Shown: positions 1 through 8,262 of the stretch, one piece after another
How the letters are laid out: each line of letters starts with the position of its first letter
Position numbering within the stretch: position 1 is the first letter of the stretch
Assembly: GCF_003148775.1 (NCBI RefSeq)
Contig: NZ_QGGW01000007.1
Location: 153,248 to 217,247, forward strand
DNA length: 64,000 nt
Direction of reading: 5' to 3'
Origin: Roseicyclus mahoneyensis
GTDB lineage: Bacteria > Pseudomonadota > Alphaproteobacteria > Rhodobacterales > Rhodobacteraceae
The notes under the pieces: generated by a model
Database searches by the model: none
Told to the model about the DNA's origin: nothing
What the model saw: only the letters and a program-made list of their open reading frames with translations
Program-made: the position numbers and the translations under genes

Positions 1-1323
1 CAGGCGGAAGGTGGCGGTGACCAGCGCCAGATCGTCTTGCGACGCGTCGCCTTGCATTGCGGCAGCGGCGCGGGCGGCAAGTTCGGCGCTGGTGGTCAGG
101 TCGCTGTCGGAAAAGGGGATGCCGACACCGAAGCGACGCGAGAACATGACCTCGGTGCGCTCGCGGTTCAGATAGCGCAGCTCGTATTCGCCGGGCACGT
201 CCGGAACCCTGAGGGTGACCGTGCCGTTGCGGCTGAGTGAAAAGGCCCAGGAATGGCGCTGATGCTCGTTCACGGGCTGGTCGAGATCGGCGATCACGAT
301 CCGCTCCTCCCCGCGTTCGGGGGCGCGGAAGGTGAAGCGCACACGGCTGCCGGGTTCGACCGACCCGATGGGATCGAAGCCCATGCTGGGGGGCACGACC
401 TCGATCTCCTGCCGCGCGATCACCTCGCCCGAGGTGCTGCGGATGATCAGGTCATACAGGCCGGGCGTCGCCGGTGCCGTGCGCGTGACCGGATTGCGCG
501 CCACGCCCGGCCCGGAGGTGTTGATCGTCCCGAAGGAGGACGAGGCGGGCGCGCGGGTCTCGCCCTGCGGGACAAAGCCCAACTGGTCGGTCGGACCTGC
601 CGTGCCGTTCCATGTGATGGTGTAGGTGAACCCCGCCTCGGCCCGGTCGCCGATGTCGAAGGCGGCCGTGGGGGGCGCGGGTTCCGGCGGTGCCTCGGGA
701 GCGGGCACAACCGCGCTGACCTGTTGCAACGCCTGCGCCAGTTCGGCGCCCGAATTGGTCTGAAACAGCATGCCGCCCGTCTGGTCGGTGATGCACGACA
801 ACGCCGCGACCTCGGCGGCACTCAGGCCAAAGCCCACGACATGGGCGCGGATGTCGATGCCTTCGTTGGCAAGGCTCGCGGCCAGCGCGCAGGGGTCGCC
901 CCCGCAGGTTTCAAGGCCATCGGTGACAAGGATGATGTCAGCGCCCTCGGCGGCGGGCGGGATCTGGTCGCGCGCGAGCGCAAGGCTGTCGGTCAAGGGC
1001 GTCATGCCCCGCGGCATCAGCCCGCGCAGGCGCGTCTCAAGCGTGCCGGGCGCGGTCTGGCCCATGGGCGCCACCACCTCGATATCGCGGCAATCGCCGC
1101 GCCGGTTGTGGCCATAGGCGATGACCGACAAGGGCACGGCCCCGTCCCGGCTGGCGAAATAATCGCCCATCACGTCGCGCGCGACCTCGATCCGGGTCAG
1201 GTCACCCTCGACCCGGTTCCACATCGAGCCCGAGGCGTCGAAGACCAGAACCGAGACGCGGTCTGCCATCGCGGGGGCGGTCGAGAGGAGAAGCGCGGCA
1301 AGGGTTGGGTAAAGACGGGGCAT
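1..1323 (-). CDS. Secreted VWA-domain protein (C-terminus beyond window)
   Basis: The reading frame is open from the start codon to the window edge, so the C-terminus is missing. The first 20 residues form a signal peptide ending APAMA. A von Willebrand factor A domain follows directly, with the metal-binding motif DASGS at residues 29-33, a later Thr in MTPLTDS, and VTDGLETC. After the VWA domain there are Ig-like beta-rich segments with no enzyme motif. A CGGAG ribosome site lies 8 nt before the ATG. The family usually mediates metal-dependent protein binding in the periplasm or outside the cell. The partner is unknown and no neighbour suggests one. Confidence 0.85.
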   Translation of the reverse strand, partial: MPRLYPTLAALLLSTAPAMADRVSVLVFDASGSMWNRVEGDLTRIEVARDVMGDYFASRDGAVPLSVIAYGHNRRGDCRDIEVVAPMGQTAPGTLETRLRGLMPRGMTPLTDSLALARDQIPPAAEGADIILVTDGLETCGGDPCALAASLANEGIDIRAHVVGFGLSAAEVAALSCITDQTGGMLFQTNSGAELAQALQQVSAVVPAPEAPPEPAPPTAAFDIGDRAEAGFTYTITWNGTAGPTDQLGFVPQGETRAPASSSFGTINTSGPGVARNPVTRTAPATPGLYDLIIRSTSGEVIARQEIEVVPPSMGFDPIGSVEPGSRVRFTFRAPERGEERIVIADLDQPVNEHQRHSWAFSLSRNGTVTLRVPDVPGEYELRYLNRERTEVMFSRRFGVGIPFSDSDLTTSAELAARAAAAMQGDASQDDLALVTATFRL

Positions 1324-1698
1324 GCAAAATCTCCGGAAAGCAATGAAGGGGGGCTGTGCATCCTTGGGGTCTGGGCGGTGGGTCACGGGGGGCGGGACCT
1401 GCGGGTTTGACCGCAAACGCCTCCTCGATACTCCGGACACAGCTTGATACATGCAGGCACCCTAACGGAGGACGCCGGCGATGGGATGTAGGGAATACCT
1501 TATCTTGTCATAGTTTTAGCCGTGAGATCCGCTGTCGCCCTCCGGTGCCGCCCGGCCTTGTGGCAGGGCGCGCGTGCCTTGGGGCAGGGGCGTTGAGGGT
1601 GGGCTGTCGGAGCGGCGCGGAGAGGGCCGCGCCGGGGGCACCGGGCGTACACAAGCTGTACACAGGGCGTACACCGGCGGGGCGCGGGGCAGGGCGGC
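1324..1698. other. Intergenic region with phased GTACAC repeats
   Basis: No convincing gene. The only structure is three direct copies of GTACAC at 1647, 1658 and 1669, spaced exactly 11 bp, so they lie on one helix face. This is the sort of arrangement a DNA-binding protein would use, but the nearest start codon (VWA gene) is over 300 bp away and no regulator is adjacent. Confidence 0.4.
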
Positions 1699-1988
1699 TC
1701 AGACCCCGTCGATCAGCATGTCGAGGGCGCGCGTGAGCGCGTCGCGCTGGGGGGCAGCGTGCCGATGGGGTTGAGCAGCGCCGCCTCGGGCACGGAGCCG
1801 ATCTGGGGGATGACGACGACCCGGCGGGTTTCGGCGAAGAGGACGCGCGGCATGAGGGCGGGCATCTGCGGCAGCTCGGCCACGGGCAGCATGGGCGCGA
1901 CAAGGCGGGTGCCGATGGCCGCGATCAGGTCGGTTTGCAGGTCGCAGACAGGTTGGCCCCCGGCCAGACGGGAGATGTCGACCTGCGT
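1699..1988 (-). pseudogene. ccdB: CcdB-like gyrase toxin, damaged at both ends
   Basis: The translation downstream of ccdA is CcdB-like (VDISRLAGGQPVCDLQTDLI, then a VVVIPQ core). Two lesions are visible. There is no ATG, GTG or TTG at the expected start: the codon before Gln-Val-Asp-Ile is ACG (1986-1988). Near the C-terminus a run of six G at 1749-1754 is one base short, so the frame stops at 1713-1715. Adding one base restores a normal ending, LDMLIDGV, with a stop at 1699-1701. In F-plasmid CcdB the last three residues are needed for gyrase poisoning, so the toxin is probably inactive. A sequencing error could explain the frameshift but not the missing start codon. Confidence 0.7.
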
Positions 1989-1994
1989 CGCGGG

Positions 1995-2330
1995 TCAGAA
2001 GGTTCGGTATGTCTCGAGCAGGAGGCCGTGTTCGGCCACATGGCGGTTATGGGCCTCGATCCCGTCGCGGTTGTCCGCGGTCCAGCGGCGGTTGCGCTCG
2101 GCCTTGGCGGCGGCGGCCAGCGCCTCCTCGGTCCTGCGGGAGAGGGTGAGGCCAGCGTCCTTGGCGGCGGCGAGGACGGTTTTGGCGGTGGAGAGGGTGA
2201 CGCGGGTGGGCGTGGGTGCGTTCGGGGTGGGGGTGTTGGGTTCAGCAGATAGGATACTTGCGTCGTCTTTGGTCCCGTCGTTTACGAAGGCCGTGGTGTA
2301 GCTGTGGAGAGCATTGCAAATTCGCCTCAC
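1995..2330 (-). CDS. ccdA: CcdA-like type II antitoxin
   Basis: 111 residues. The C-terminal 60 resemble CcdA antitoxins: a charged helix rich in Ala, Glu and Arg, then NRRWTADNRDGIEAHNRHVA and a tail ending LLLETYRTF, the part that binds and neutralises CcdB. CcdA proteins also bind their own promoter through the N-terminal ribbon-helix-helix. The N-terminus here is about 30 residues longer than usual (Thr/Pro-rich), with no better internal start. It lies just upstream of the broken ccdB in the same frame, so it is probably an antitoxin surviving without an active toxin. Confidence 0.7.
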   Translation of the reverse strand: MRRICNALHSYTTAFVNDGTKDDASILSAEPNTPTPNAPTPTRVTLSTAKTVLAAAKDAGLTLSRRTEEALAAAAKAERNRRWTADNRDGIEAHNRHVAEHGLLLETYRTF

Positions 2331-2354
2331 AGTAACAGTTTGTTAAGGAATGTT

Positions 2355-2372
2355 CTGTCAGCGTGTGGACAG
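2355..2372. promoter_or_regulatory. Short inverted repeat between ccdA and the DUF488 gene
   Basis: CTGTC, 8 nt, GACAG in the 86-bp divergent interval. It sits where a CcdA or other operator would be expected. Arms of 5 bp are short, so this could be chance. Confidence 0.25.
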
Positions 2373-2416
2373 TATGGGCACCCCTTCTAATATCGGTGCA
2401 ACACGGAGGTGTGCAA

Positions 2417-2881
2417 ATGGCAGAGAGCATGAAGACCGAAGAGCAAATCTTTACAATAGGTTACGAGAAGTCATCGATTGGCGATTTTGTTAGCCGGTTA
2501 GCTGACGCCGAGATTGAAATGCTCGTGGACGTGCGGGAACTTCCACTGTCGCGCAAGAAGGGCTTTTCGAAGAAGGGGCTGAACGCGGCGGTCACTGAGG
2601 CCGGTATTGACTATCTGCATGTCAAGGCTCTTGGGGATCCTAAGCCGGGGCGGGACGCTGCACGCGCTGGTAACCATGATCTGTTTGTTTCCATCTTTAC
2701 TCGACATATGGAAAGTGACATAGCCCAATCTGCCCTTTCTGAACTTGCTGACATTGTACGTGGCAAGCGGGTTTGCCTCACTTGCTTTGAGCGCCACCAC
2801 GAAGGGTGCCATCGGAAAATCGTTGCAGAGCGACTATCTGCTCTGCTCGGCACTCCAGTTGAACATATCGCAGTGAACTGA
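2417..2881 (+). CDS. DUF488 family protein
   Basis: 154 residues from an ATG preceded by CGGAGG at a good distance; an upstream in-frame ATG at 2363 lacks such a site. The N-terminal FTIGYEKSS, the VDVRELPLSR segment and the C-terminal CLTCFERHHEGCHR signature are the conserved marks of DUF488. The biochemical function is not established. Comparative genomics often finds DUF488 genes in mobile or defence-like contexts, possibly linked to nucleic-acid processing. It is followed 2 nt later by the dual-OB-like gene, so the two are almost certainly co-translated. Base composition falls in this pair compared with the surrounding genome. Confidence 0.85.
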   Translation: MAESMKTEEQIFTIGYEKSSIGDFVSRLADAEIEMLVDVRELPLSRKKGFSKKGLNAAVTEAGIDYLHVKALGDPKPGRDAARAGNHDLFVSIFTRHMESDIAQSALSELADIVRGKRVCLTCFERHHEGCHRKIVAERLSALLGTPVEHIAVN

Positions 2882-2883
2882 AC

Positions 2884-3657
2884 TTGAGCGCTTGGCAGGA
2901 ACCCGTTGAGGTTTGTGTGATCGTCAAGGCCGCGCCGGAGTCTGGACAGACGCATGGCGAGACTGTGTGTGTTGCTGGAATCGACCTTTACGGAAATTGG
3001 CACCGGCTCTATCCGATGCCGTTTAAACTGCTCCAGCCCGATCAGAGGTTCAATCGTTGGGATATCATTCGCACCAGATGGCGAAGCGCTGCGCCAAAGG
3101 ACTCGCGGCCAGAGAGCAAAAGAATAGATCACGAATCAATTATCAAGGTGCGCGAAGTAAAGAAATCAGAGCGCCACGAGTTTGCACGACGTGCTATCGT
3201 AAAGAGTTTGTCGGAAGAAAAAGCAAAAGGGCGTTCTTTTGCGCTTATCCGCCCAGAAAATCCCGAGTTTATTATTCGACCTCTCAGTGAAGAGGCAAGA
3301 TCAAAAAATCAAAAAAGGCGAAATGTTATTTTAAATCAATTAGATATTTTTTCAGGTGATAACACGGTTTTAGCCAAGGAGGTTGCTCCATATTCTTTCC
3401 ACTATCGCTTCACCCATGAGGGAAAAATTCTAACGCACACCTGTATTGATTGGGAGACTGAGCAAACCTTTTTCAAGTGGCGCGGGTTGTACGGCGAGGC
3501 AGAAACTCTTCGAATGATGCGCCACAGATGGGGGCAAGAAATGCCTGAGCGCGGTATTGCTTTTGCTATGGGAACACATCGCGTCACTAAATTTAATAAA
3601 TGGCTGCTCTCTGGGGTGGTCCGAGTAGATCATTCATCACAAGCCAATTTTTTGTAG
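2884..3657 (+). CDS. Dual-OB-domain-like protein, partner of DUF488
   Basis: 257 residues, starting from TTG 2 nt after the DUF488 stop; no ATG or GTG gives a better N-terminus. The start VCVIVKAAPESGQTHGETVC and the segment GNWHRLYPMPFKLL resemble the dual OB-fold proteins seen next to DUF488, which are thought to bind nucleic acid. No catalytic motif is visible. The middle (about 3200-3400) is clearly AT-rich, with runs of A and T unlike any neighbour, indicating horizontal transfer. The family call rests on remembered similarity plus the partner gene. The function is unproven. Confidence 0.65.
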   Translation: MSAWQEPVEVCVIVKAAPESGQTHGETVCVAGIDLYGNWHRLYPMPFKLLQPDQRFNRWDIIRTRWRSAAPKDSRPESKRIDHESIIKVREVKKSERHEFARRAIVKSLSEEKAKGRSFALIRPENPEFIIRPLSEEARSKNQKRRNVILNQLDIFSGDNTVLAKEVAPYSFHYRFTHEGKILTHTCIDWETEQTFFKWRGLYGEAETLRMMRHRWGQEMPERGIAFAMGTHRVTKFNKWLLSGVVRVDHSSQANFL

Positions 3658-3724
3658 TTGAGATTTAAGAAGCCCATAGCAGCGATTATGCGACGGTACT
3701 TTACGGTTCTGCAATCCCCCCCCC

Positions 3725-6016
3725 TCACACCACCTGCCCCCGCAAATCCACCCCCTCGGCCACACCCGTCACCTCCACGATCCCGAGGCCGAGCCTCAAG
3801 CGCCAGACGCCGCCGCCCAACTCCTGCACCTCAGGCGCCCCCGGCCAGCCGGACAGGTCATAGACCGCGCGCGCGTCCCAGCCCTCGATCACGCAGACGC
3901 CGCCCCAGCGGATGCGGTAGCGCTTGGCGCCGGGGGCGGCCTCGATCCGCGTGACGCCCGTGCCGACGAAGATCTCGTGGTCGCCCTCGGCCAGCCGGAC
4001 CAGATTGCGGCCCGGGCCGGGGTCGATGGTGGAGGCGCCGGTCCCATCCTCGATCACGTCATTGCCGTGGCCGCCCCAGATGCGGTTGCTGTTGGTGTGG
4101 CCGAAGATCACGTCATCGCCCGTGCCGCCGTCGAGCGTGTCGCGCCCCGGGCCGCCATGGAGCGTGTCGTTGCCCGCCTCGCCATAGAAGGCGTGGCGGC
4201 GGTTGGCCTGTTTGGCTTTCGCGATCAGCAGGTCGTTGCCCGCGCCGCCGTAGAAGGTGGCCGCCCCGTGTTTGGGGCCGATCATCACGTCGTCGCCGTC
4301 ACTGCCCCGCAGGTCGATCTCGACCCGTTCGGAGGTCTCGAACTCGATCGGGCTGTCGGGGTGGGCGACGATGCGGATCACCTTGCCGGTCTGGCCATCG
4401 GCCTCGGCCCGGCTGACGACGGTGGCGATGCGGATCTTTTCGACATTGGCGGGGAGGTGCAGGACGTAATCGTCGGGCCCGGCCATGTACCACAGCGTGT
4501 CGGTGCCGCCGTCACGCTCCTCGACGATCTTTTCGGCGTCGGCGCCGTAGGCCCAGTAGTCGGTGTCTCCGCGCCCGCCCGCAAGGATGACGGAGCCGTC
4601 GACGGCCATCATGGCGTTGACGCCATCGGCGGGGTTCTCATGCCCGCGCAGGTCGAGGCCGAGGTTGAGCGCGCCCTTGACGAGGTCCGCGCGGAGCTGG
4701 GCAAGGGGGGCGGTGGCGGCGATGTTCGTGGTCTCGCCGGGGTCGTTGGCGAGGTCGTAGACGTGTTCCTCGCCATTGGGGTAGCGGAAGTAGCGGTAGT
4801 GGGTGAGGCCCTCGGTCGAGGGGCGGACGGACAGCGTGCCGAAGACGCAGGTGACCGGCGACCATTGGCGGTCGTAGGTGCCGAAGGAGGGGTCGATCAG
4901 CGGCAGCAGCGATTGGCCCGAGGTCCAGTCGGGGCGGGGCGGCAGGCCCGCGATATCCATGATCGTCTTGGGGATGTTGTGGAGCGAGACGGGGAGGGGG
5001 ATTTCCTGTTCGGCGGTCATGGACGGGTGGCGGATGCCCAAGGGGATATGGGCGGCGCTGTCCCATTGCGACATCTTGTGGAAGCTGTCGTGGGTGCCGA
5101 GGTTGAAGCCGTTGTCGGAGAAGAAGATGGTCGTGGTGTCAGGTCCGAGCGGCGAGGCGTCGAGCGCGGCGAGGAAGCGGCCAAGCTCGTGATCCATGTG
5201 CGAGATGGCGGCGAAATAGGCGCGCACGACCTGTCGCCATGCCTCGTCGCCCGCTTTCTCGGGGGTCCATTGGCCGTTGGCGATATAGGCGGCCTCGTAG
5301 ACGGCGAAACCGGGTTGGGGGCCGTGGTAGTCGTCGGCATGCGCGATGGAGGGCCAGCGGATCTGGGCCGGGTCGTATTGGGCGTAGAAGCGGTCGGGCG
5401 TGATCAGGTTGTAATGCGGGTGCTTGAAGCCAAGCTGGATCAGGTGGCGGCGGTTCGGGTCGGCGCGCGTGACGAAGTCGATGGCGTTCTGGGCGACGCG
5501 GTGGTCGTAGAAGCGGTCGTCTTGCGACCCGTCGTCATCGGGGTGGTTGACGCCTTTGATGCCGGGGCCGTGGGCGAGATAGGTTTTCACGCCGGCGCGC
5601 TTGCCGATGTCATCGGCGGCCGGTTCCTCATGGAAGAGGATGCGGCGGTAGGCTTCGGGCATGGGCTGGTAGTTGCTGTCGACCTTGCCGGTGGTGAAGG
5701 TGTGCCAGCCCGCGCGGCGGAGGTCGTATTGCCACGCTTTTTCTGGCCGGTAGACGTCGCGCCAGAAGCGGTTGAGATCGACCAGACCCGAGCGGAAGGG
5801 GCTGATGCCGGTCGCCACCTCGGCGCGGCAGGGCGCGCAGAGCGGCACGGTGGCATAGGCGTTGGTGAAGCGGGCGGCCTGCCCCATGAAGCGGTCGAGG
5901 TTCGGGGTCTGGATCGGCAAGCCAAAGGCGTCGCGCCACGTGTAGACGTCGATCAGGTCGTCGACCCAGATCACCACGATATGGCCGCCGCCGAGGCTGT
6001 CCCGGGTGAAGGTCAT
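3725..6016 (-). CDS. Sulfatase with C-terminal RTX calcium-binding repeats
   Basis: 763 residues. The N-terminal 500 or so are a sulfatase of the alkaline phosphatase superfamily: metal ligands in WVDD (D19, D20), the formylglycine motif C60-A-P-C-R64, and FFSDNGFNLGTHDSFHK in the active site. Residues about 590-675 carry glycine/aspartate nonapeptide repeats (GGAGNDLL, GEAGNDTLHGGPGRDTLDGG, GGTGDDVIFG) that bind calcium and mark type I secretion substrates. It would hydrolyse sulfate esters outside the cell, perhaps on algal polysaccharide; the substrate is unknown. The start codon overlaps the upstream stop (ATGA). No formylglycine-generating enzyme or type I exporter is in the window. Confidence 0.9.
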   Translation of the reverse strand: MTFTRDSLGGGHIVVIWVDDLIDVYTWRDAFGLPIQTPNLDRFMGQAARFTNAYATVPLCAPCRAEVATGISPFRSGLVDLNRFWRDVYRPEKAWQYDLRRAGWHTFTTGKVDSNYQPMPEAYRRILFHEEPAADDIGKRAGVKTYLAHGPGIKGVNHPDDDGSQDDRFYDHRVAQNAIDFVTRADPNRRHLIQLGFKHPHYNLITPDRFYAQYDPAQIRWPSIAHADDYHGPQPGFAVYEAAYIANGQWTPEKAGDEAWRQVVRAYFAAISHMDHELGRFLAALDASPLGPDTTTIFFSDNGFNLGTHDSFHKMSQWDSAAHIPLGIRHPSMTAEQEIPLPVSLHNIPKTIMDIAGLPPRPDWTSGQSLLPLIDPSFGTYDRQWSPVTCVFGTLSVRPSTEGLTHYRYFRYPNGEEHVYDLANDPGETTNIAATAPLAQLRADLVKGALNLGLDLRGHENPADGVNAMMAVDGSVILAGGRGDTDYWAYGADAEKIVEERDGGTDTLWYMAGPDDYVLHLPANVEKIRIATVVSRAEADGQTGKVIRIVAHPDSPIEFETSERVEIDLRGSDGDDVMIGPKHGAATFYGGAGNDLLIAKAKQANRRHAFYGEAGNDTLHGGPGRDTLDGGTGDDVIFGHTNSNRIWGGHGNDVIEDGTGASTIDPGPGRNLVRLAEGDHEIFVGTGVTRIEAAPGAKRYRIRWGGVCVIEGWDARAVYDLSGWPGAPEVQELGGGVWRLRLGLGIVEVTGVAEGVDLRGQVV

Positions 6017-6795
6017 CCCGCGTCGTCCGACCAGAGCACGAAACGGCGCAGTGCCATCAGGGCGGCGCGGTCGGCGGGGGCATCCGACATCAGCAGCGCG
6101 CGGCCGGGCCAGAGCCAGACATCGGCGATGAGCGCGCCGCCCAGCGTCTTGGTCAGGCCTGCACGCTGGTTGCGGCAGCCGATGAAGAGGTTGGCAGGAC
6201 CGAAGAGGACAGGGGCGGAGGCTTGGGCCTCGGCCTTTGCCTCGCCCACCACCTCGATCGCCAGCCGGTCGCCCGAGAGCGATACGAGGATGACGCGGGG
6301 CAGGTCCGCATCGGGCGCGGGAAAGGTCAGGTCGACAAGGCCCTTGTCGTCCTTGACCGTGACGACGCCCGCGGTCTCCGACAGGAACAGGCAGTTTTCG
6401 AACTCTGATCGCTTGGCGACGCCGCCGCTGTTGAAGGCCATGACGGTTTTGGCGTCCTCGCCCCAGGGCGGCAGGTAGCGCGCGGCAAGGGTGGCGCTGG
6501 TGGCGTCTTTGGTCACTTTGCCGGCCATCAGCCCGCAATGCAGCCCGTCGCGGCATTGCAGGCCCACAAGGTCCCCGGCCGCCCCGGTCAATCCGTTGCC
6601 GGTACTGGGGCCGGTCGGGCGCGCCAGCGTGCCGCCGAGGCGGTCGGCCCAGCCCGTCACGGCGCCGGTGGCATCCGTGCTCAGGTCCGCACCCGCCCAC
6701 CAATGTGCGCCCATGCCTGCAAGCGTCTCGGCCAGCAGGTCCGCGCCCCCATCGCAGAGCGCGCCGGGGGGAAGGTGGTCGGGCAACTCAAGCAT
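6013..6795 (-). CDS. Unknown protein, possible lectin/LamG fold
   Basis: 260 residues from an ATG overlapping the upstream stop by 8 nt; an ATG 12 nt earlier is also possible. The segments LVGLQCRDGLHCGLMAGKVT, LVSLSGDRLAIEVVGEA and NLFIGCRNQ...IADVWLWPGRAL have the alternating-strand look of concanavalin-like (LamG) folds. That is inference from pattern, not a recognised family. No signal peptide. It lies between an unknown protein and the RTX sulfatase in one operon, so it may act with them on an extracellular glycan. Confidence 0.7.
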   Translation of the reverse strand: MLELPDHLPPGALCDGGADLLAETLAGMGAHWWAGADLSTDATGAVTGWADRLGGTLARPTGPSTGNGLTGAAGDLVGLQCRDGLHCGLMAGKVTKDATSATLAARYLPPWGEDAKTVMAFNSGGVAKRSEFENCLFLSETAGVVTVKDDKGLVDLTFPAPDADLPRVILVSLSGDRLAIEVVGEAKAEAQASAPVLFGPANLFIGCRNQRAGLTKTLGGALIADVWLWPGRALLMSDAPADRAALMALRRFVLWSDDAG

Positions 6796-8203
6796 GGCGG
6801 CCCTCATGAACCGGGAGGATCGCGGGCAGTGCCCAGCGGTGCAGCGGCGTGCCGGTGCGGCTGTCAAGGCTCCAGCCGTCGCGGAGCGCGCCGGGGATGC
6901 CTGCGGCATAGGTCAGGCGCAGGCCCTCGGCGCGCTGGCTCACGCGGACCAGCAGCGCCTGAGGGTCATCGGCGGCCAGCGTGACGGCCTCTACCACGAT
7001 CCCCTCCGCCCCCGTGACGGCAAAGCCCGCCGTGCCGCCGCCGTCGATCACCAAAGGGCCATCGGCCTGCGCGGTGACGCGGATGACCGGCGCGCCCGGT
7101 TCCCATTCGGCCAGGAACAAGGTGGGGCAGCGCCAGCCCGCGCCGTCCGACAGGGCGGCGGCCGTCAACTCGGCCATGCGGCGGCGGGCGTCGTCAGACG
7201 GGCGGTCATAGGCGTCGCGGGCAAAAGGGTAGGAGGGGCTTGAGAAGATCAGCCGGTGATCGCCATGGTTCCACGCCAGTTCCCATTGGCCCTGCAAGAC
7301 GGCCCCGGCGCTGGCCGGGTCGAGCCCGGCCTCGAACCGGGCGACAAAGAGCGGGCGGTCAAAGCCGAGCGCCCCAAGGCCCTGTTCCACGGCGCGCAGG
7401 GTGGCGAGCATCCCGTCGCGGTAGGCCACGGCATCGCCGGTGACATGTTCCAGCGCGTAATCGAGGCAGATGGCGAGGATCTTGGCGCGCTTGCCCATGC
7501 GGGCGGCGGCAGACTTGAGGTTGCCCGCCGCAATCAGCAGGTTCGTCACCGCGAGGCCCCGCGCCAGATCAGTGGCGCTGGCCGAGGCGTCGGTTTCCAC
7601 GCGGGTGACGATCAGGGGCAGGGGGGCGAATTTCTCGATCTGCCAATGCAGGATCGTTTCGGCCACCAGCGCCTCATGCGTCGCCTCGCGCAAGCCTTCC
7701 AGCCGATCGGTCACGGGGGCGGGTTCGATCCCCGCCATGCCGACGGCGCCGATGTCATCCTCGGGTGCTGTGATGTGGTGGGGAAAGGCCGGGGCGCCGG
7801 GGGTTGCGAGCGCGGCGCGCGGGCCGCCGAGGCCGAGGATGCCCAGGACCGCGCCCGGCCCGTCGCCAAGCGTCGCGCCGCCGTCGATGTGGCGGCGAAA
7901 GCCACGCACGCCCTGCGCGCCGGGCAGGCGGGCGGTGAAGCGGAGCCAGTCGCCGTCTTGGGTGATGCCCCATGCGTCGATGCCGTCGAGCAGGTGGTCG
8001 ATGTCGGTGGCGGGTTTTGGGGTGGCGGCTGCGGGGGGCGTCTGGCCGGGGGGCTGGCCGAGGCGCAGCGCGATGTCGGCGATGACCTTGTCAGACAGGC
8101 GCATGACGAGGCCGGTGGGGTCGTAGCGGATCACATCGCCATTCTGCGCGCGCACGATGACACCATGGCCCGCGATCGGCTGTTCGTCGTCCTGCGTGCT
8201 CAC
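6788..8203 (-). CDS. Conserved-looking hypothetical protein in the sulfatase operon
   Basis: 471 residues, not recognised. The N-terminus (GVIVRAQNGDVIRYDPTGLV) contains no signal peptide. A helical middle section (residues about 170-290) leads to FDRPLFVARFEAG and SPSYPFARDAYDRPSDD, with a beta-rich C-terminus. The layout is faintly like SGNH/acetylesterase proteins but no Ser-Asp-His triad can be assigned. Codon use matches the neighbours. Its stop overlaps the next gene by 8 nt and it follows the glycosyltransferase by 59 nt, so it belongs to the four-gene operon. Confidence 0.75.
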   Translation of the reverse strand: MSTQDDEQPIAGHGVIVRAQNGDVIRYDPTGLVMRLSDKVIADIALRLGQPPGQTPPAAATPKPATDIDHLLDGIDAWGITQDGDWLRFTARLPGAQGVRGFRRHIDGGATLGDGPGAVLGILGLGGPRAALATPGAPAFPHHITAPEDDIGAVGMAGIEPAPVTDRLEGLREATHEALVAETILHWQIEKFAPLPLIVTRVETDASASATDLARGLAVTNLLIAAGNLKSAAARMGKRAKILAICLDYALEHVTGDAVAYRDGMLATLRAVEQGLGALGFDRPLFVARFEAGLDPASAGAVLQGQWELAWNHGDHRLIFSSPSYPFARDAYDRPSDDARRRMAELTAAALSDGAGWRCPTLFLAEWEPGAPVIRVTAQADGPLVIDGGGTAGFAVTGAEGIVVEAVTLAADDPQALLVRVSQRAEGLRLTYAAGIPGALRDGWSLDSRTGTPLHRWALPAILPVHEGRHA

Positions 8204-8262
8204 ATGCTCCTCCGGCTTTTGCGTGCCACGTTAGGCGAGGCTGCGCCCAAGGTCACGCCCGG

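Noticed and set aside
253..1410. A 385-codon plus-strand frame at the left end
   Set aside because: It is the antisense of the VWA gene, which has a signal peptide, MIDAS motif and ribosome site. The low-complexity Gly/Arg-rich product has no family.
3977..6478. An 833-codon open frame on the plus strand opposite the sulfatase
   Set aside because: It is antisense to a clear sulfatase-RTX gene; the protein is a Val/Gly/Ala-rich string without domains, as expected from high-GC antisense frames.
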